36,720 bases of DNA from an uncultured Coriobacteriaceae bacterium (GCA_900539345.1 UQBS01000028.1:1-36720), one strand, 5' to 3'; counted from the stretch's first letter, positions 1-8,376 are shown. Made by a program: numbers and translations. Notes: generated by a model from the letters alone, not told the origin.

Positions 1-62
1 CCGTGTCATCTGGGAATCTATCTAAATATCACCCACACAAACTGGCGAAGAGCCCCTTTTTC

Positions 63-90
63 TTTACAGGTCTCTTACATACGGTTTACC
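63..90 (+). promoter_or_regulatory. Pho-box-like direct repeats upstream of the phosphate symporter
   Basis: Three hexamers TTTACA, CTTACA and TTTACC start at 63, 74 and 85, exactly 11 bp apart (6-bp unit plus 5-bp spacer). This is the architecture described for PhoP response-regulator boxes in Bacillus. A weaker fourth match (CGTACG) falls at 96. The array ends about 80 bp before the start codon of a Na/Pi cotransporter, which fits control by phosphate limitation. The spacing is seen directly; binding by a PhoP-like protein is inferred, and no such regulator gene is in the window. Confidence 0.55.
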
Positions 91-173
91 TGGGGCGTAC
101 GCGACGCACGCATTCTAGTGTCTAAGCTGCGGGACTCTGCCGCGGCGCATGACACGACGTCCGGAAGGAAACC

Positions 174-1880
174 ATGAACGAGACGCTCACGACCGTCTTT
201 GGTCTGCTTGGCGGTCTGGCACTGTTTATTTACGGCATGAATTTGATGAGCGAGACGCTCCAGAAGGTGGCGGGCGACGGCATGCGTCGGGTGCTCTCGC
301 TGCTTACCAAAAACCCCGTGATGGGCGTGCTTGCCGGCGCGGTGGCCACGGCGGTGCTCCAGAGCTCGAGCGCAACCACCGTTATGGCCATCGGTTTTGT
401 GAGCGCGGGCCTCATGGGCCTGCCGCAGGCTATCTCCATCATCCTCGGTGCCAACATCGGCACCACTATGACCGCGCAGATCATCGCGTTCAAGATCACC
501 GACTACATCCCGGTGTTCCTGTTTCTTGGCTTCCTCGTGAACTTTGTGGCCAAGAAGGAGCGTACCAAGCAGATTGGTCTGTCGGTGCTCGCGTTTGGCC
601 TGCTTTTCCTGGGTATCGACACCATGGGCGGTGCGATGAAGCCCTTGGCGACGAGCCAGGTGTTCGTCGACCTCATTGGCCAGGTGGCCGACATCCCCGT
701 GCTTGGCGTGGCGGTGGGCACGCTCATGACGCTTGTGGTTCAGAGTTCGAGCGCCACCATCGCCGTGCTGCAGAACTTCGCTTCGCAGATGGGCCCCGAC
801 GGCGTGAGCAGCATCATCGGCCTGCAGGGCGCCATCCCGATCCTTCTGGGCGACAACATCGGCACCACCATCACGGCCCTGCTCGCCTGTATCGGCCAGT
901 CGCGCAACGCTAAGCGTGCTGCTGTCTCGCACACGCTGTTCAATGTGTCGGGCGCGCTTCTGTTCATCTGGTTTATCCCGCAGTTTGCTCAGTTCGTGCA
1001 GTTTATCTCGCCGAGCGGCCCTGAGGTCGAGGTCATCTCGCGCCAGATCGCCAACGCGCACACGCTGTTCAACTGCACCATGACGCTCATCTGGTTGCCG
1101 CTCATCGGTCTCATGACCAAGATCGTGACGACCATCTTGCCCGACAAAACGGTCGATAAGCAGACTGCTGCGGCCATTGAGAACCTGTCCACCCCGCTCT
1201 ACCTGGACGAACGCCTCATCGGCACCCCTGCCGTTGCCATGCAGATGACGGTGCAGGAGACGTTGCGTGCCGGCGAGGCTATTCGCGGCGCACTGGGTGC
1301 GGTGCATCGCTCGGTTGATACCGGCGTGCTGGATGCCGATGCCGCAGACGAGGCCGTGCGTCGAGCTGAAGCGGGGTGCGCGCTGTGCGCCAAGACCACC
1401 GACTACCTGACCGAAATGTTTGCCGCAGGCGTGCTGACGGAGGACCAGGCAAACGGTGCCGCCGGTGTTCTGCGTGTGCTCAACGACCAGGGGCGCATTG
1501 GCACGCAGTGCAAGGAGATCGCCCAGTGCCTGAGCAATAACTTCTCCAAGGCCGCGACGAAAGACCTGGAGGAGGTCGCGGCCATCATCGAGAAGATGTG
1601 CGATGTGGCTTTTGAGATTGTCGCGCAAGGCGACCGTTCTCGTGCGCGAGAGGTGTTTGCGGCCAAGTCTGACGCGCTTGACCTGGACATCAAGATGCGC
1701 AAGGCGCACATGAAGCGCGTGGCAAAGGGCGCCTGCGAGCCCGAGGCGAAGGGCTCCTTCGACGAGGTGCTCAATGGCTTGGACCGTATCGGCAACAGCT
1801 GCGTGAACATAGCCGAGGCCGTGGCCGTGGGTCAGGTTGATTTGGGTAGGTTCACGCTCCCAGGAGACGAACGGGCTTAG
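174..1880 (+). CDS. Na+/phosphate cotransporter family protein with C-terminal PhoU-like domain
   Basis: This 568-residue inner-membrane protein belongs to the NptA/YjbB-type Na/Pi cotransporter family and probably imports, or in YjbB fashion exports, phosphate with sodium. The N-terminal half consists of hydrophobic segments arranged as two inverted repeats. Each carries the family signature QSSSAT, at residues 63-68 and 190-195, followed by a GxNIGTT motif. Residues from about 350 to the end are hydrophilic and helical and resemble the PhoU domain found on bacterial members. The start is supported by GGAAGGA eight bases upstream. The promoter region carries 11-bp-spaced Pho-box-like repeats, and the gene is followed by gene-end hairpin H1. 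Transport direction cannot be read from sequence. Confidence 0.93.
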   Translation: MNETLTTVFGLLGGLALFIYGMNLMSETLQKVAGDGMRRVLSLLTKNPVMGVLAGAVATAVLQSSSATTVMAIGFVSAGLMGLPQAISIILGANIGTTMTAQIIAFKITDYIPVFLFLGFLVNFVAKKERTKQIGLSVLAFGLLFLGIDTMGGAMKPLATSQVFVDLIGQVADIPVLGVAVGTLMTLVVQSSSATIAVLQNFASQMGPDGVSSIIGLQGAIPILLGDNIGTTITALLACIGQSRNAKRAAVSHTLFNVSGALLFIWFIPQFAQFVQFISPSGPEVEVISRQIANAHTLFNCTMTLIWLPLIGLMTKIVTTILPDKTVDKQTAAAIENLSTPLYLDERLIGTPAVAMQMTVQETLRAGEAIRGALGAVHRSVDTGVLDADAADEAVRRAEAGCALCAKTTDYLTEMFAAGVLTEDQANGAAGVLRVLNDQGRIGTQCKEIAQCLSNNFSKAATKDLEEVAAIIEKMCDVAFEIVAQGDRSRAREVFAAKSDALDLDIKMRKAHMKRVAKGACEPEAKGSFDEVLNGLDRIGNSCVNIAEAVAVGQVDLGRFTLPGDERA

Positions 1881-1893
1881 GTTCGTTCCGGCC

Positions 1894-1973
1894 GTCCCCG
1901 GATGCTCCCACGCCGCTGGTCCTCGCCGCACAAACCGCGGCTGCGGATTCGCGGCTTAGGGAGCACCGGGGAC
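1894..1973 (+). repeat. Gene-end hairpin H1 (conserved core, variable arms)
   Basis: Long inverted repeat that begins 13 bp after the Na/Pi symporter stop codon. The outer arms are GTCCCCGG-A-TGCTCCC and GGGAGCACCGGGGAC, with one bulged A. Inside lie GCCGC/GCGGC, TCC/GGA and a second GCCGC/GCGGC pairing around the loop ACAAACC. The core shares GTCCTCGCCGC and GCGGCTGCGGA with H2-H6. No U-tract follows, so it is not a canonical intrinsic terminator; a separate terminator lies about 55 bp further on. Confidence 0.85.
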
Positions 1974-2027
1974 TGACGTAATCTCAGCCACGTTCGGTTG
2001 AGCACTAAGAGCAGGTTTACAAAGGTT

Positions 2028-2076
2028 GAGGGTCGCCCTTTTTCCTGTGTTTGGGAGAAGGGCGGCTCTTGTTTGT
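2028..2076. terminator. Bidirectional terminator between symporter and LuxR genes
   Basis: Arms GAGGGTCGCCCTT (2028-2040) and AAGGGCGGCTCTT (2058-2070) form a strong stem followed by a T-rich stretch on the plus strand. The gene on either side converges here, so the hairpin probably ends both transcripts. The H1 spacer and this terminator together resemble the block at 8241-8418. Confidence 0.75.
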
Positions 2077-2083
2077 GTGTGGG

Positions 2084-3571
2084 TTAATCGAGGGCGGTTG
2101 AGGTGGAGACGAGGTCGATGAGGCCTTGGCGGTCGTAGACGCCCAGCTTGCGGTAGGTGTTTGAGGTGTGGTGCTTCACGGTGCCGGGGGCGATGCCCAG
2201 GGCCTCCGAGATGTGGGCGATGCTGCGGCCGCGGGCAAGCAAGCGCGCGACGTCAAGTTCGCGTGCGGTGAGGCCGGCCTCACGGGCAAGCTGCTCGCAG
2301 CGTTCGTTGAAGTCGGGTGCGTGCGAGCGGGTTTGTTCCTGTGCGGGCTGGTAGAGAGTGCGCAAGCCGTCTTCGGTGAAGACCGTGCTGCCGATGAGGA
2401 CCACGGCGGCGATGAAGCAGGCGATGAGGCTCACACGCATGTCGGGATTCCAGAACATGCTGCTCATCAATGCGTATCCTAGCCACGAACCGATGAGCGT
2501 GCCTGCGCGCGTTGCCACAATGGCGCTGCCGAAGATGAGGGCCACCTGCGTGCGGGCGCGGTAGGCCAAATCGCTGGCGGCGAACATGATGAACATGCCG
2601 AGGCAATAGACGCCAAAGATGACTCCGCCGTTGCCAAGAAACGACAGGTCTCCGGGAAGCGCAAGGCACAACGCCGCCCCGCATGTAATGGCGGGCACGA
2701 TGGGGCGATAGAAGGAGAAGGGGTCGGCGACGGAGTCGCGAACGAACATCGCGAATGCGAAGGCCGCCGTAAGTATGCCCGCCACCGACATGCCCAGGAG
2801 TTGCAGAGTGCGTGTGCTGCCGTCGAAAGAGCCCATCCGTTGCACGGCCCCGAAGACGACGGAGATCGCCACGAGGGCAAGGGCGAAGCCGATAAGGCGG
2901 CGCGCTTCGAGACGCACGGCGGCTACGGGGACGTCGCCTCGGCATGGCTCGTTGCGCGAAAGGTGCAGTGACAAGGCCGATAGGGGAGCGAAGAGGGCGA
3001 TGAGGGCGCACCCTGGCACGACGGGCAAGGCGCAGACGACGAAGTACAGCGCAAAGGCGAGAAGAAACGAGTACACGAGGTGTCTGCCCACATTGCCTGA
3101 GGCCAGCGTGCTCCAGCGCTCGCCCCACATAAGCAGGACGAGGGCACTGAAAACAGAGGTGAGGATGTAGCCCGCCCACTCCAGTGCAAGACCGGCGGCA
3201 TAAGGCAAGGCAATGTGCGTGCACAGGGCAAGCATCACGGTGCCCACGGTTCCCGCAGCTGCGGAAAGTGGCAAAAGGCCGGGCCTGCTGCTGTATGGCG
3301 CCAGGCGCGGGGCGGCAAGCGTTGCTGCAACATAGCCCGCGAGTGTCGCAACCAAAAGGAGCAAAATGCTGCCCGGTGCGGGCTGGATGGGGCCCATGAC
3401 TACCGAGGTTGAGGCAAGCGTCATCCACCATGCCTGCCAAAAGCCAAGGCCCACAAGGGGGAGCAGGCCCGCAAAGCCGCGCCGGGCGGTCGAATCCTCG
3501 GGGCCGCCGCCGGCGAGAATCTCTGCGTCGGTACCGATTTTGTCTGGCATTGCTTGGGCGCGTGCTGCCAT
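2084..3571 (-). CDS. LuxR-family transcriptional regulator with multi-pass membrane domain
   Basis: The 495-residue protein has about twelve hydrophobic segments over residues 35-400, resembling an MFS-like fold, and then a cytoplasmic GerE/LuxR helix-turn-helix at about 430-490 (LTARELDVARLLARG, then a recognition helix GTVKHHTSNTYRKLG). This architecture is common in Coriobacteriia, where such regulators often sit beside flavoprotein respiratory reductases, as here: the adjacent divergent gene is a Tat-exported reductase. The membrane part may sense or bind the reductase substrate, but this is inference. The start ATG has GGAG six bases upstream, and TATAGT lies about 40 bp upstream as a possible -10 with no good -35. 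Confidence 0.92.
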   Translation of the reverse strand: MAARAQAMPDKIGTDAEILAGGGPEDSTARRGFAGLLPLVGLGFWQAWWMTLASTSVVMGPIQPAPGSILLLLVATLAGYVAATLAAPRLAPYSSRPGLLPLSAAAGTVGTVMLALCTHIALPYAAGLALEWAGYILTSVFSALVLLMWGERWSTLASGNVGRHLVYSFLLAFALYFVVCALPVVPGCALIALFAPLSALSLHLSRNEPCRGDVPVAAVRLEARRLIGFALALVAISVVFGAVQRMGSFDGSTRTLQLLGMSVAGILTAAFAFAMFVRDSVADPFSFYRPIVPAITCGAALCLALPGDLSFLGNGGVIFGVYCLGMFIMFAASDLAYRARTQVALIFGSAIVATRAGTLIGSWLGYALMSSMFWNPDMRVSLIACFIAAVVLIGSTVFTEDGLRTLYQPAQEQTRSHAPDFNERCEQLAREAGLTARELDVARLLARGRSIAHISEALGIAPGTVKHHTSNTYRKLGVYDRQGLIDLVSTSTALD

Positions 3572-3918
3572 TGCGCTCCTTCAGTCGCGCGTTTATTTGG
3601 ATGGCCACACTATAGCAGCGACGGGATTTTGATGCGCCCTGACGTTGGGAGACTTGCTTTTTAGGCGGGTTGCCGGTTGTTCTCCTGACAGCGGTGGGGT
3701 GGCGACGGGTTTTGCCTCTGTGGGCTCTTGCGCGTGGCAAATACTGTATGAGATTTCAAAATACCAGCTAGATTTGGCAATGGGCCAAAAGGTTCACGGC
3801 GGTTTAGACGGTGGCCCATAGGCATGGACCACTTTTCGTGCCTAAACTCAAGTTGTTATCTGCCTACGGGGTGCGCCTTGTTGGGCAGGTCCGTTTGCCA
3901 GTTGAAAGGGGAACCAAC
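3572..3918. promoter_or_regulatory. Divergent intergenic region between LuxR regulator and reductase
   Basis: This 347-bp gene-free stretch separates the divergent regulator and reductase genes and should hold both promoters. The only clear symmetric feature is TGGGCCA at 3781-3787 with its inverted copy TGGCCCA at 3812-3818. A possible -10 (TATAGT) for the regulator lies at about 3609-3614 on the minus strand. No convincing plus-strand promoter was identified. Confidence 0.4.
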
Positions 3919-5661
3919 ATGGAACTCAACCGTCGTCAGTTTGTCGAGGGTGCAGGGGCTGCCGCTGCCGGCGTCGCCGCCATGGGCGCACTTGCCGGTG
4001 TCGCTGTGGCCGACGAGCAGGAGGCCATGACCGCCGACAAGCTCGAGGGCGCCAAGTGGAGCTTCGAGATCGCTCCCGACCCCATCCCTGAGGATCAGAT
4101 TTCCAAGACTGTTACGCACGACATCGTCGTCGTGGGCGCCGGTATGGCCGGTGTGTGCACCGCCGTTTCCGCTGCCGAGGAGGGCGCCGACGTCATCCTC
4201 TTCTCCGCTTCTTCCAAGGCCATGAGCCGCGGCGGCTCCAACCACGCCATCGGTTCCAAGTATCAGGTGGAGAAGGGCATCGAGTACAACCCCGAGCTTG
4301 CCCGCAAGATCGTGAAGACCGAGCAGACCTCCGGCACTTACCTCATGGACAAGAAGAAGTGGGCCCGCTGGATCAACAACTCCGCCGAGTCCATCAACTG
4401 GACCATCGAGCTCATGGAGGGCAAGGGTCTGCACTGCTGCCTGGAGCCCGGCTACCCTGATCCCGACGGCGTCATCGACGTGCCGCCCGCGTCCCACAAC
4501 TTCTACAGCGACGAGCAGCCCTTCGGCGCTCTGTGGGGTGCTCCTATCGAGGCCCAGACCTACGCTCAGATCTTCACCGAGGACCTCGGCGGCGAGATCG
4601 ACTACAACACCCGCGCCCTCTACCTCATCCGTGACGACGACAACACCGGCCGCGTGAGCGCCGTTGTCGCCCAGGATGCCGACGGCAACTACATCAAGTA
4701 CGAGGCCACCAAGGCCGTCGTGCTTGCCACGGGCGACTTCTCCAAGGACCGCGACCTCATGGCCCGCTACAGCCCCATGGCCTACAAGTGGTTCAAGGAC
4801 GCCATCAGCTGGGACAAGATTGACTACGACACCGAGCTCGCCTACGACGGCCTCATGCCCGGCGACGGCCAGAAGATGGGCCTGTGGATCGGCGCCGCTT
4901 GGCAGAAGACCTTCCCCGTCGCTCCCATGATCAACGGTGGCGCCACTGGCCCCGCCCACGGTGTCATTTCCAACTTCTGGGGCATCAACCTCGACATTCA
5001 CGGCGAGCGTTACCAGAACGAGATCACCAACTTCGCCTACGGCGCCATCTCCAAGCTGCAGCTTCCCCAGCAGACCGCCTTTGCCGTGTGGGATACCAAC
5101 TATGCCTACACGCAGGACACCTGGGAGGCCTTCGGCTGCTGCATCGACCTCGAGAACGGCATTCAGCCCTCGACCCCCGAGGAGCTTATCGCCGGTTGGG
5201 ACAAGAATGCCGAGTCCGGCGTCGTCGAGGGCATCGGTTCCTCCACGACCTACTACAAGGCCGACACCATCGAAGAGCTCGTTGAGCAGATGGCTGCTGA
5301 CGGCATCGACGCCGACAACGCCCTTGAGTCCATCAAGCGCTACAACGAGTATGCCAAGAACGGCCTCGATGAGGAGTTCCATGTGAACCCCGAGTACCTG
5401 TTCCCCATCGAGACGGGCCCGTTCTACGCCACCAAGTCCGTGGGCGCCACCTTCCTCACCGTGTGCGGCGGCCTGCGCACCAACGAGAAGATGCAGGTGT
5501 GCGACGAGAACGACGAGCCTATCGAGGGCCTGTACAACACCGGCATCATGACTGGCGACTTCTACGCCAACACCTACAACTTCGTGATGCCCGGCCAGAA
5601 CCTCGGCGCCGTGTGCGGCACGCTGTCCTACCTGCTCGGCAAGGACCTGGCACAGCTGTAA
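3919..5661 (+). CDS. Tat-exported FAD-dependent fumarate-reductase-like flavoprotein
   Basis: The 580-residue protein belongs to the FAD-binding fumarate reductase/succinate dehydrogenase flavoprotein family and probably reduces an organic electron acceptor outside the membrane. Residues 1-35 form a twin-arginine signal (NRRQFVEG, an alanine-rich hydrophobic core, then AVA before DE). The FAD-binding GAGMAG motif is at 73-78. A C-terminal FAD segment begins GGLRTNEK and continues through PIEGLYNTGIMTGDFYANTY, which departs from the canonical fumarate reductase sequence. It lacks an FMN-binding domain and haem motifs, so electrons must come from a partner. The start at 3919 is chosen because GAAAGGGGAACC precedes it and the signal peptide begins there. 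The substrate is unknown. Confidence 0.9.
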   Translation: MELNRRQFVEGAGAAAAGVAAMGALAGVAVADEQEAMTADKLEGAKWSFEIAPDPIPEDQISKTVTHDIVVVGAGMAGVCTAVSAAEEGADVILFSASSKAMSRGGSNHAIGSKYQVEKGIEYNPELARKIVKTEQTSGTYLMDKKKWARWINNSAESINWTIELMEGKGLHCCLEPGYPDPDGVIDVPPASHNFYSDEQPFGALWGAPIEAQTYAQIFTEDLGGEIDYNTRALYLIRDDDNTGRVSAVVAQDADGNYIKYEATKAVVLATGDFSKDRDLMARYSPMAYKWFKDAISWDKIDYDTELAYDGLMPGDGQKMGLWIGAAWQKTFPVAPMINGGATGPAHGVISNFWGINLDIHGERYQNEITNFAYGAISKLQLPQQTAFAVWDTNYAYTQDTWEAFGCCIDLENGIQPSTPEELIAGWDKNAESGVVEGIGSSTTYYKADTIEELVEQMAADGIDADNALESIKRYNEYAKNGLDEEFHVNPEYLFPIETGPFYATKSVGATFLTVCGGLRTNEKMQVCDENDEPIEGLYNTGIMTGDFYANTYNFVMPGQNLGAVCGTLSYLLGKDLAQL

Positions 5662-5689
5662 GTGGCTGAAGGATTTGCTCTGCTCGCTC

Positions 5690-5769
5690 GCCTGAGGGAT
5701 TTCCCACGCTGCTGGTCCTCGCCGCAAAGAGCGCGGCTGCGGATTCGCAGCTTAGGGAAACCCTCAGGC
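5690..5769 (+). repeat. Gene-end hairpin H2
   Basis: Second plus-strand copy, 28 bp after the reductase stop codon. The outer arms GCCTGAGGG...TTTCCC and GGGAAACCCTCAGGC are unrelated to those of H1 but complementary to each other. In the core, the middle helix is GCTGC/GCAGC rather than GCCGC/GCGGC, a compensatory pair of changes. GTCCTCGCCGC and GCGGCTGCGGA are conserved. Confidence 0.85.
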
Positions 5770-5865
5770 TGGCGTTGTTCCGGCTGGTAGCGCCCGGGGT
5801 CCTCAACCCCCGCAAAGACAGTCGGTTATTGCTTTTAGAACCTTGGGGGCCGACCCGGGGGGCCA

Positions 5866-6114
5866 GCTGCAAGGCACGCGAGGGTGAAGTGTACTGGAGT
5901 ACATGAGCCCGAGCGCAACGCCGCAGATGGCCCCCGGCGAGCCCGAATGATGTAATGTGCCGAGGATCAATCGGCTGCAAGGCGCATGGGGGCGAAGTGT
6001 ACTGGAGTACATGAGCCTCCATGCAACGCCACAGACGGCCCCCGGCGAGCCTGAGTGATGTGAAGTGCCGGGGACCAATCAGCTGCAATGCCGTAGATGG
6101 CCCCCGGCGAGCCA
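5866..6114 (+). repeat. 108-bp tandem repeat carrying TGTACTGGAGTACATGAG hairpins
   Basis: Units start at 5866, 5974 and 6082, exactly 108 bp apart. Units 1 and 2 each contain a hairpin whose tip is TGTACTGGAGTACA. Its lower arms differ between units (CGCGAGGG with CCCGAGCG; GCATGGGGGC with GCCTCCATGC) but stay largely complementary. Each unit also ends with a GATGGCCCCCGGCGAGCC-type segment. Unit 3 keeps the flanks but lacks the whole hairpin. The array fills most of the gap between two co-directional reductase genes and ends about 23 bp before the second start codon. It is not coding. Confidence 0.85.
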
Positions 6115-6136
6115 ATAGGATGAAAGGATTTAGAGT

Positions 6137-8227
6137 ATGTCTCTTTCTCGTCGTTCTTTCCTTGCTGGTGCTGGCGTGGCCGCTCTGGCTGCTGGGTCTG
6201 CTGCTACTGCGTTTGCTGGTGGCACCGGTTCCGATGAGGACATGAAGTATGCTGCCCCCACCGAGGCTGGCGGCGTTAACGCTGCAGGCCCTGCCTATGA
6301 GAAGGCCGTGCCTTCCTTCATGACCGCTCCCGAGCCCATCGACCCCGCTAGCTGCGCTTCCACCAAGACCGCCGACGTCATCGTCATCGGTGCCGGCAAC
6401 TCCGGCTGCGCTGCCGCCAGCTCCTGCGTCGACAACGGCCTCAATGTCATCGTCATCGAGAAGCTCGGCACCGTTCAGGGCCGTGGCGGCGGCATGGGCC
6501 TGTGCAACACCAAGTTCACCAAGGCCTATGGCGAGAAGATCGGCCAGGATCTCACGGTCAACATCGAGGAGGCCCAGCACCGCTGGATCCGCACCTGCGC
6601 AAGCCGCGTGAAGGAGTCCCTCGTCTCCCTGTGGTTCAACAAGTCCGGCGAGGCTGGCGACTGGTTCATCGACAAGGCCGCAGAGTACGGCGTCGAGCCC
6701 GACTCGTTCCGCGCCTATGCCCCCAACGCCATCATTCCCGAGAGCTTCTCGTATCACCAGTTCCACAAGGTGGACGACTCGGTGACCTTCCCCGAGGAGA
6801 CGGGCTACTTCCTGCCCACCGCCGTGCTGTACGTCGACTCCCAGGATGCTGACAAGCACAACGGCGTGTGCGCGACCTATGATTTCTACACCTGCGCCCA
6901 GCAGCTCGTGAAGGACGAGTCCGGCCGCATCACCGGCGTCATCGCCACCGATGCCGACGGCAACAACGTGTACTACGAGGGCACCAAGGCAGTCGTGCTT
7001 GCTACCGGCGGCATCGACATGGACGAGGAAATGGTGGACTACTACTGCGAGCCCATCGTTCACGGTTGCCTCGAGAACCAGAACGGCCCTGCCGGCTATT
7101 CCACTGGCGACGGCCACAAGATGGGTCTGTGGGTTGGCGCCGGCATGCAGGACGGCCCCTTCCCGCTCATGCTCCATCCCCAGGCTGGCTGCATGTTCCA
7201 CGGCGCGTTCATGTTCCTCAACCTCGAGGGCGAGCGCTTCTGCAACGAGGGCACCTGGGTTCAGGGCAAGTCGATGAACGTCATGCGTCAGACCAACCAC
7301 ATCGCATGGGCCATCATGGACGCCAACTACGGCGAGCAGAACGTCAAGACGCTCGAGAACGGCGTGGGCGGCGGCATGTTCTGGGACTCCATGGGTGGCG
7401 AGGTGGGCGATCCCTTCAAGCCTGAGGACGTCACCGCTATCGTCGACGCGGCCATCCAGGCTGACAACGACAGCGCCTACAAGGCAGACACCCTCGAGGA
7501 GCTCGCCGAGCTCATCGGCATCGACGCCGACGCCATGAAGGCTTCCGTTGAGCGCTACAACACGCTGGTTGAGGGCGGTGTCGACGAGGACTTCCACAAG
7601 CAGGCCGACTTCCTGTTCCCTGTCACCGAGCCTCCGTTCTACGCCTGCAAGGTCGGCGTGGCCCTGCTCGCCATCGTTGGCGGCCTTGACATCAACCGCC
7701 GCCTGCAGGTGCTCGACACCAACCGCAAGCCCATCGAGGGCCTCTATGCCACCGGCAACGCTTCGGGCGACCTGTACGCTGTTGACTATCCCATCAACAT
7801 GGCCGGCAACTCCAACGGTCGTGCTCTGACCTGGGGTTACCTCCTCGGCCAGATCATCGCCGGCACCAGCGACCTCGTGGCCGAGACCGTTCCCGCCGAG
7901 AAGGCCGAGGTTGTTGAGGAGGCTCCTGCTGAGGAAGCTTCTGCCGCAGCCGGCACCGGCGAGCTTGCTGACGGCACCTACACGGGCACCGGCAAGGGCA
8001 TCGGCGGCGCGTTCGACGTCACGGTGACCGTCGAGGGCGGCAAGATTACGAACGTCGAGGTCGGCGAGAACGCTGAGACCCAGGGCATCGGCTCCAAGGC
8101 CATCGAGCAGCTCCCTGCCAAGATTGTCGAGGCCAACGGCGTTGACGGCGTCGAGGCTGTCTCCGGCGCCAGCGTGACCTCCAAGGCCATCTTCACGGCC
8201 GTCACCGAGGCGCTCGCACAGGCTTAA
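6137..8227 (+). CDS. Tat-exported flavoprotein reductase with C-terminal FMN-binding domain
   Basis: The 696-residue protein is a second extracytoplasmic flavoprotein reductase. Its twin-arginine signal is SRRSFLAG with a hydrophobic alanine-rich core to about residue 28. The FAD-binding motif GAGNSG is at 85-90, and the C-terminal flavin segment contains GGLDINRR and then PIEGLYATGNASGDLYA. An acidic, alanine-rich linker (about 585-611) leads to an FMN_bind domain at 612-696. The usual flavinylation site, SGAT, reads SGAS here with Ser679. In this family the FMN domain relays electrons to the FAD site. AAAGGA upstream supports the start. It follows the first reductase on the same strand with a repeat array between. 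The substrate cannot be assigned; it could be fumarate-, urocanate- or cinnamate-like. Confidence 0.92.
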   Translation: MSLSRRSFLAGAGVAALAAGSAATAFAGGTGSDEDMKYAAPTEAGGVNAAGPAYEKAVPSFMTAPEPIDPASCASTKTADVIVIGAGNSGCAAASSCVDNGLNVIVIEKLGTVQGRGGGMGLCNTKFTKAYGEKIGQDLTVNIEEAQHRWIRTCASRVKESLVSLWFNKSGEAGDWFIDKAAEYGVEPDSFRAYAPNAIIPESFSYHQFHKVDDSVTFPEETGYFLPTAVLYVDSQDADKHNGVCATYDFYTCAQQLVKDESGRITGVIATDADGNNVYYEGTKAVVLATGGIDMDEEMVDYYCEPIVHGCLENQNGPAGYSTGDGHKMGLWVGAGMQDGPFPLMLHPQAGCMFHGAFMFLNLEGERFCNEGTWVQGKSMNVMRQTNHIAWAIMDANYGEQNVKTLENGVGGGMFWDSMGGEVGDPFKPEDVTAIVDAAIQADNDSAYKADTLEELAELIGIDADAMKASVERYNTLVEGGVDEDFHKQADFLFPVTEPPFYACKVGVALLAIVGGLDINRRLQVLDTNRKPIEGLYATGNASGDLYAVDYPINMAGNSNGRALTWGYLLGQIIAGTSDLVAETVPAEKAEVVEEAPAEEASAAAGTGELADGTYTGTGKGIGGAFDVTVTVEGGKITNVEVGENAETQGIGSKAIEQLPAKIVEANGVDGVEAVSGASVTSKAIFTAVTEALAQA

Positions 8228-8240
8228 ATTCGTCCCGGCC

Positions 8241-8320
8241 GTCCCCGGCTGCTCCCACGCCGCTGGTCCTCGCCGCATAAATCGCGGCTGCGGATTCGCG
8301 GCTTAGGGAGCACCGGGGAC
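8241..8320 (+). repeat. Gene-end hairpin H3
   Basis: Third plus-strand copy, 13 bp after the FMN-domain reductase stop, the same distance as H1. The outer arms GTCCCCGGCTGCTCCC and GGGAGCACCGGGGAC are nearly those of H1. The core differs from H1 only in the loop. The roughly 55 bp that follow also match the sequence after H1, so H1 and H3 are recent relatives. Confidence 0.85.
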
Positions 8321-8376
8321 TGACGCAATCTCAGCCGTGTGCGGTTTTGAGCGTTAAGATCAGGTTTACAAGAATC

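Noticed and set aside
75..1931. A 618-codon minus-strand reading frame opposite the Na/Pi symporter
   Set aside because: It is the antisense of a clear family gene in GC-rich DNA. Its first residues come from hairpin H1, and the same start (MRRGPAAWE) appears in frames at 3856-5727 and 5546-8278 that begin in H2 and H3.
3781..3818. TGGGCCA inverted repeat as a LuxR operator
   Set aside because: Seven-base arms with a 24-bp separation in GC-rich DNA are not strong enough to call an operator; noted only in the intergenic entry.
3856..5727. A 623-codon minus-strand frame opposite the first reductase
   Set aside because: Antisense shadow with repetitive Gly/Val/Leu composition. It starts inside hairpin H2 and has no ribosome site.
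5546..8278. A 910-codon minus-strand frame opposite the second reductase
   Set aside because: Antisense shadow that starts in H3 and runs through the repeat array. No family features are seen.
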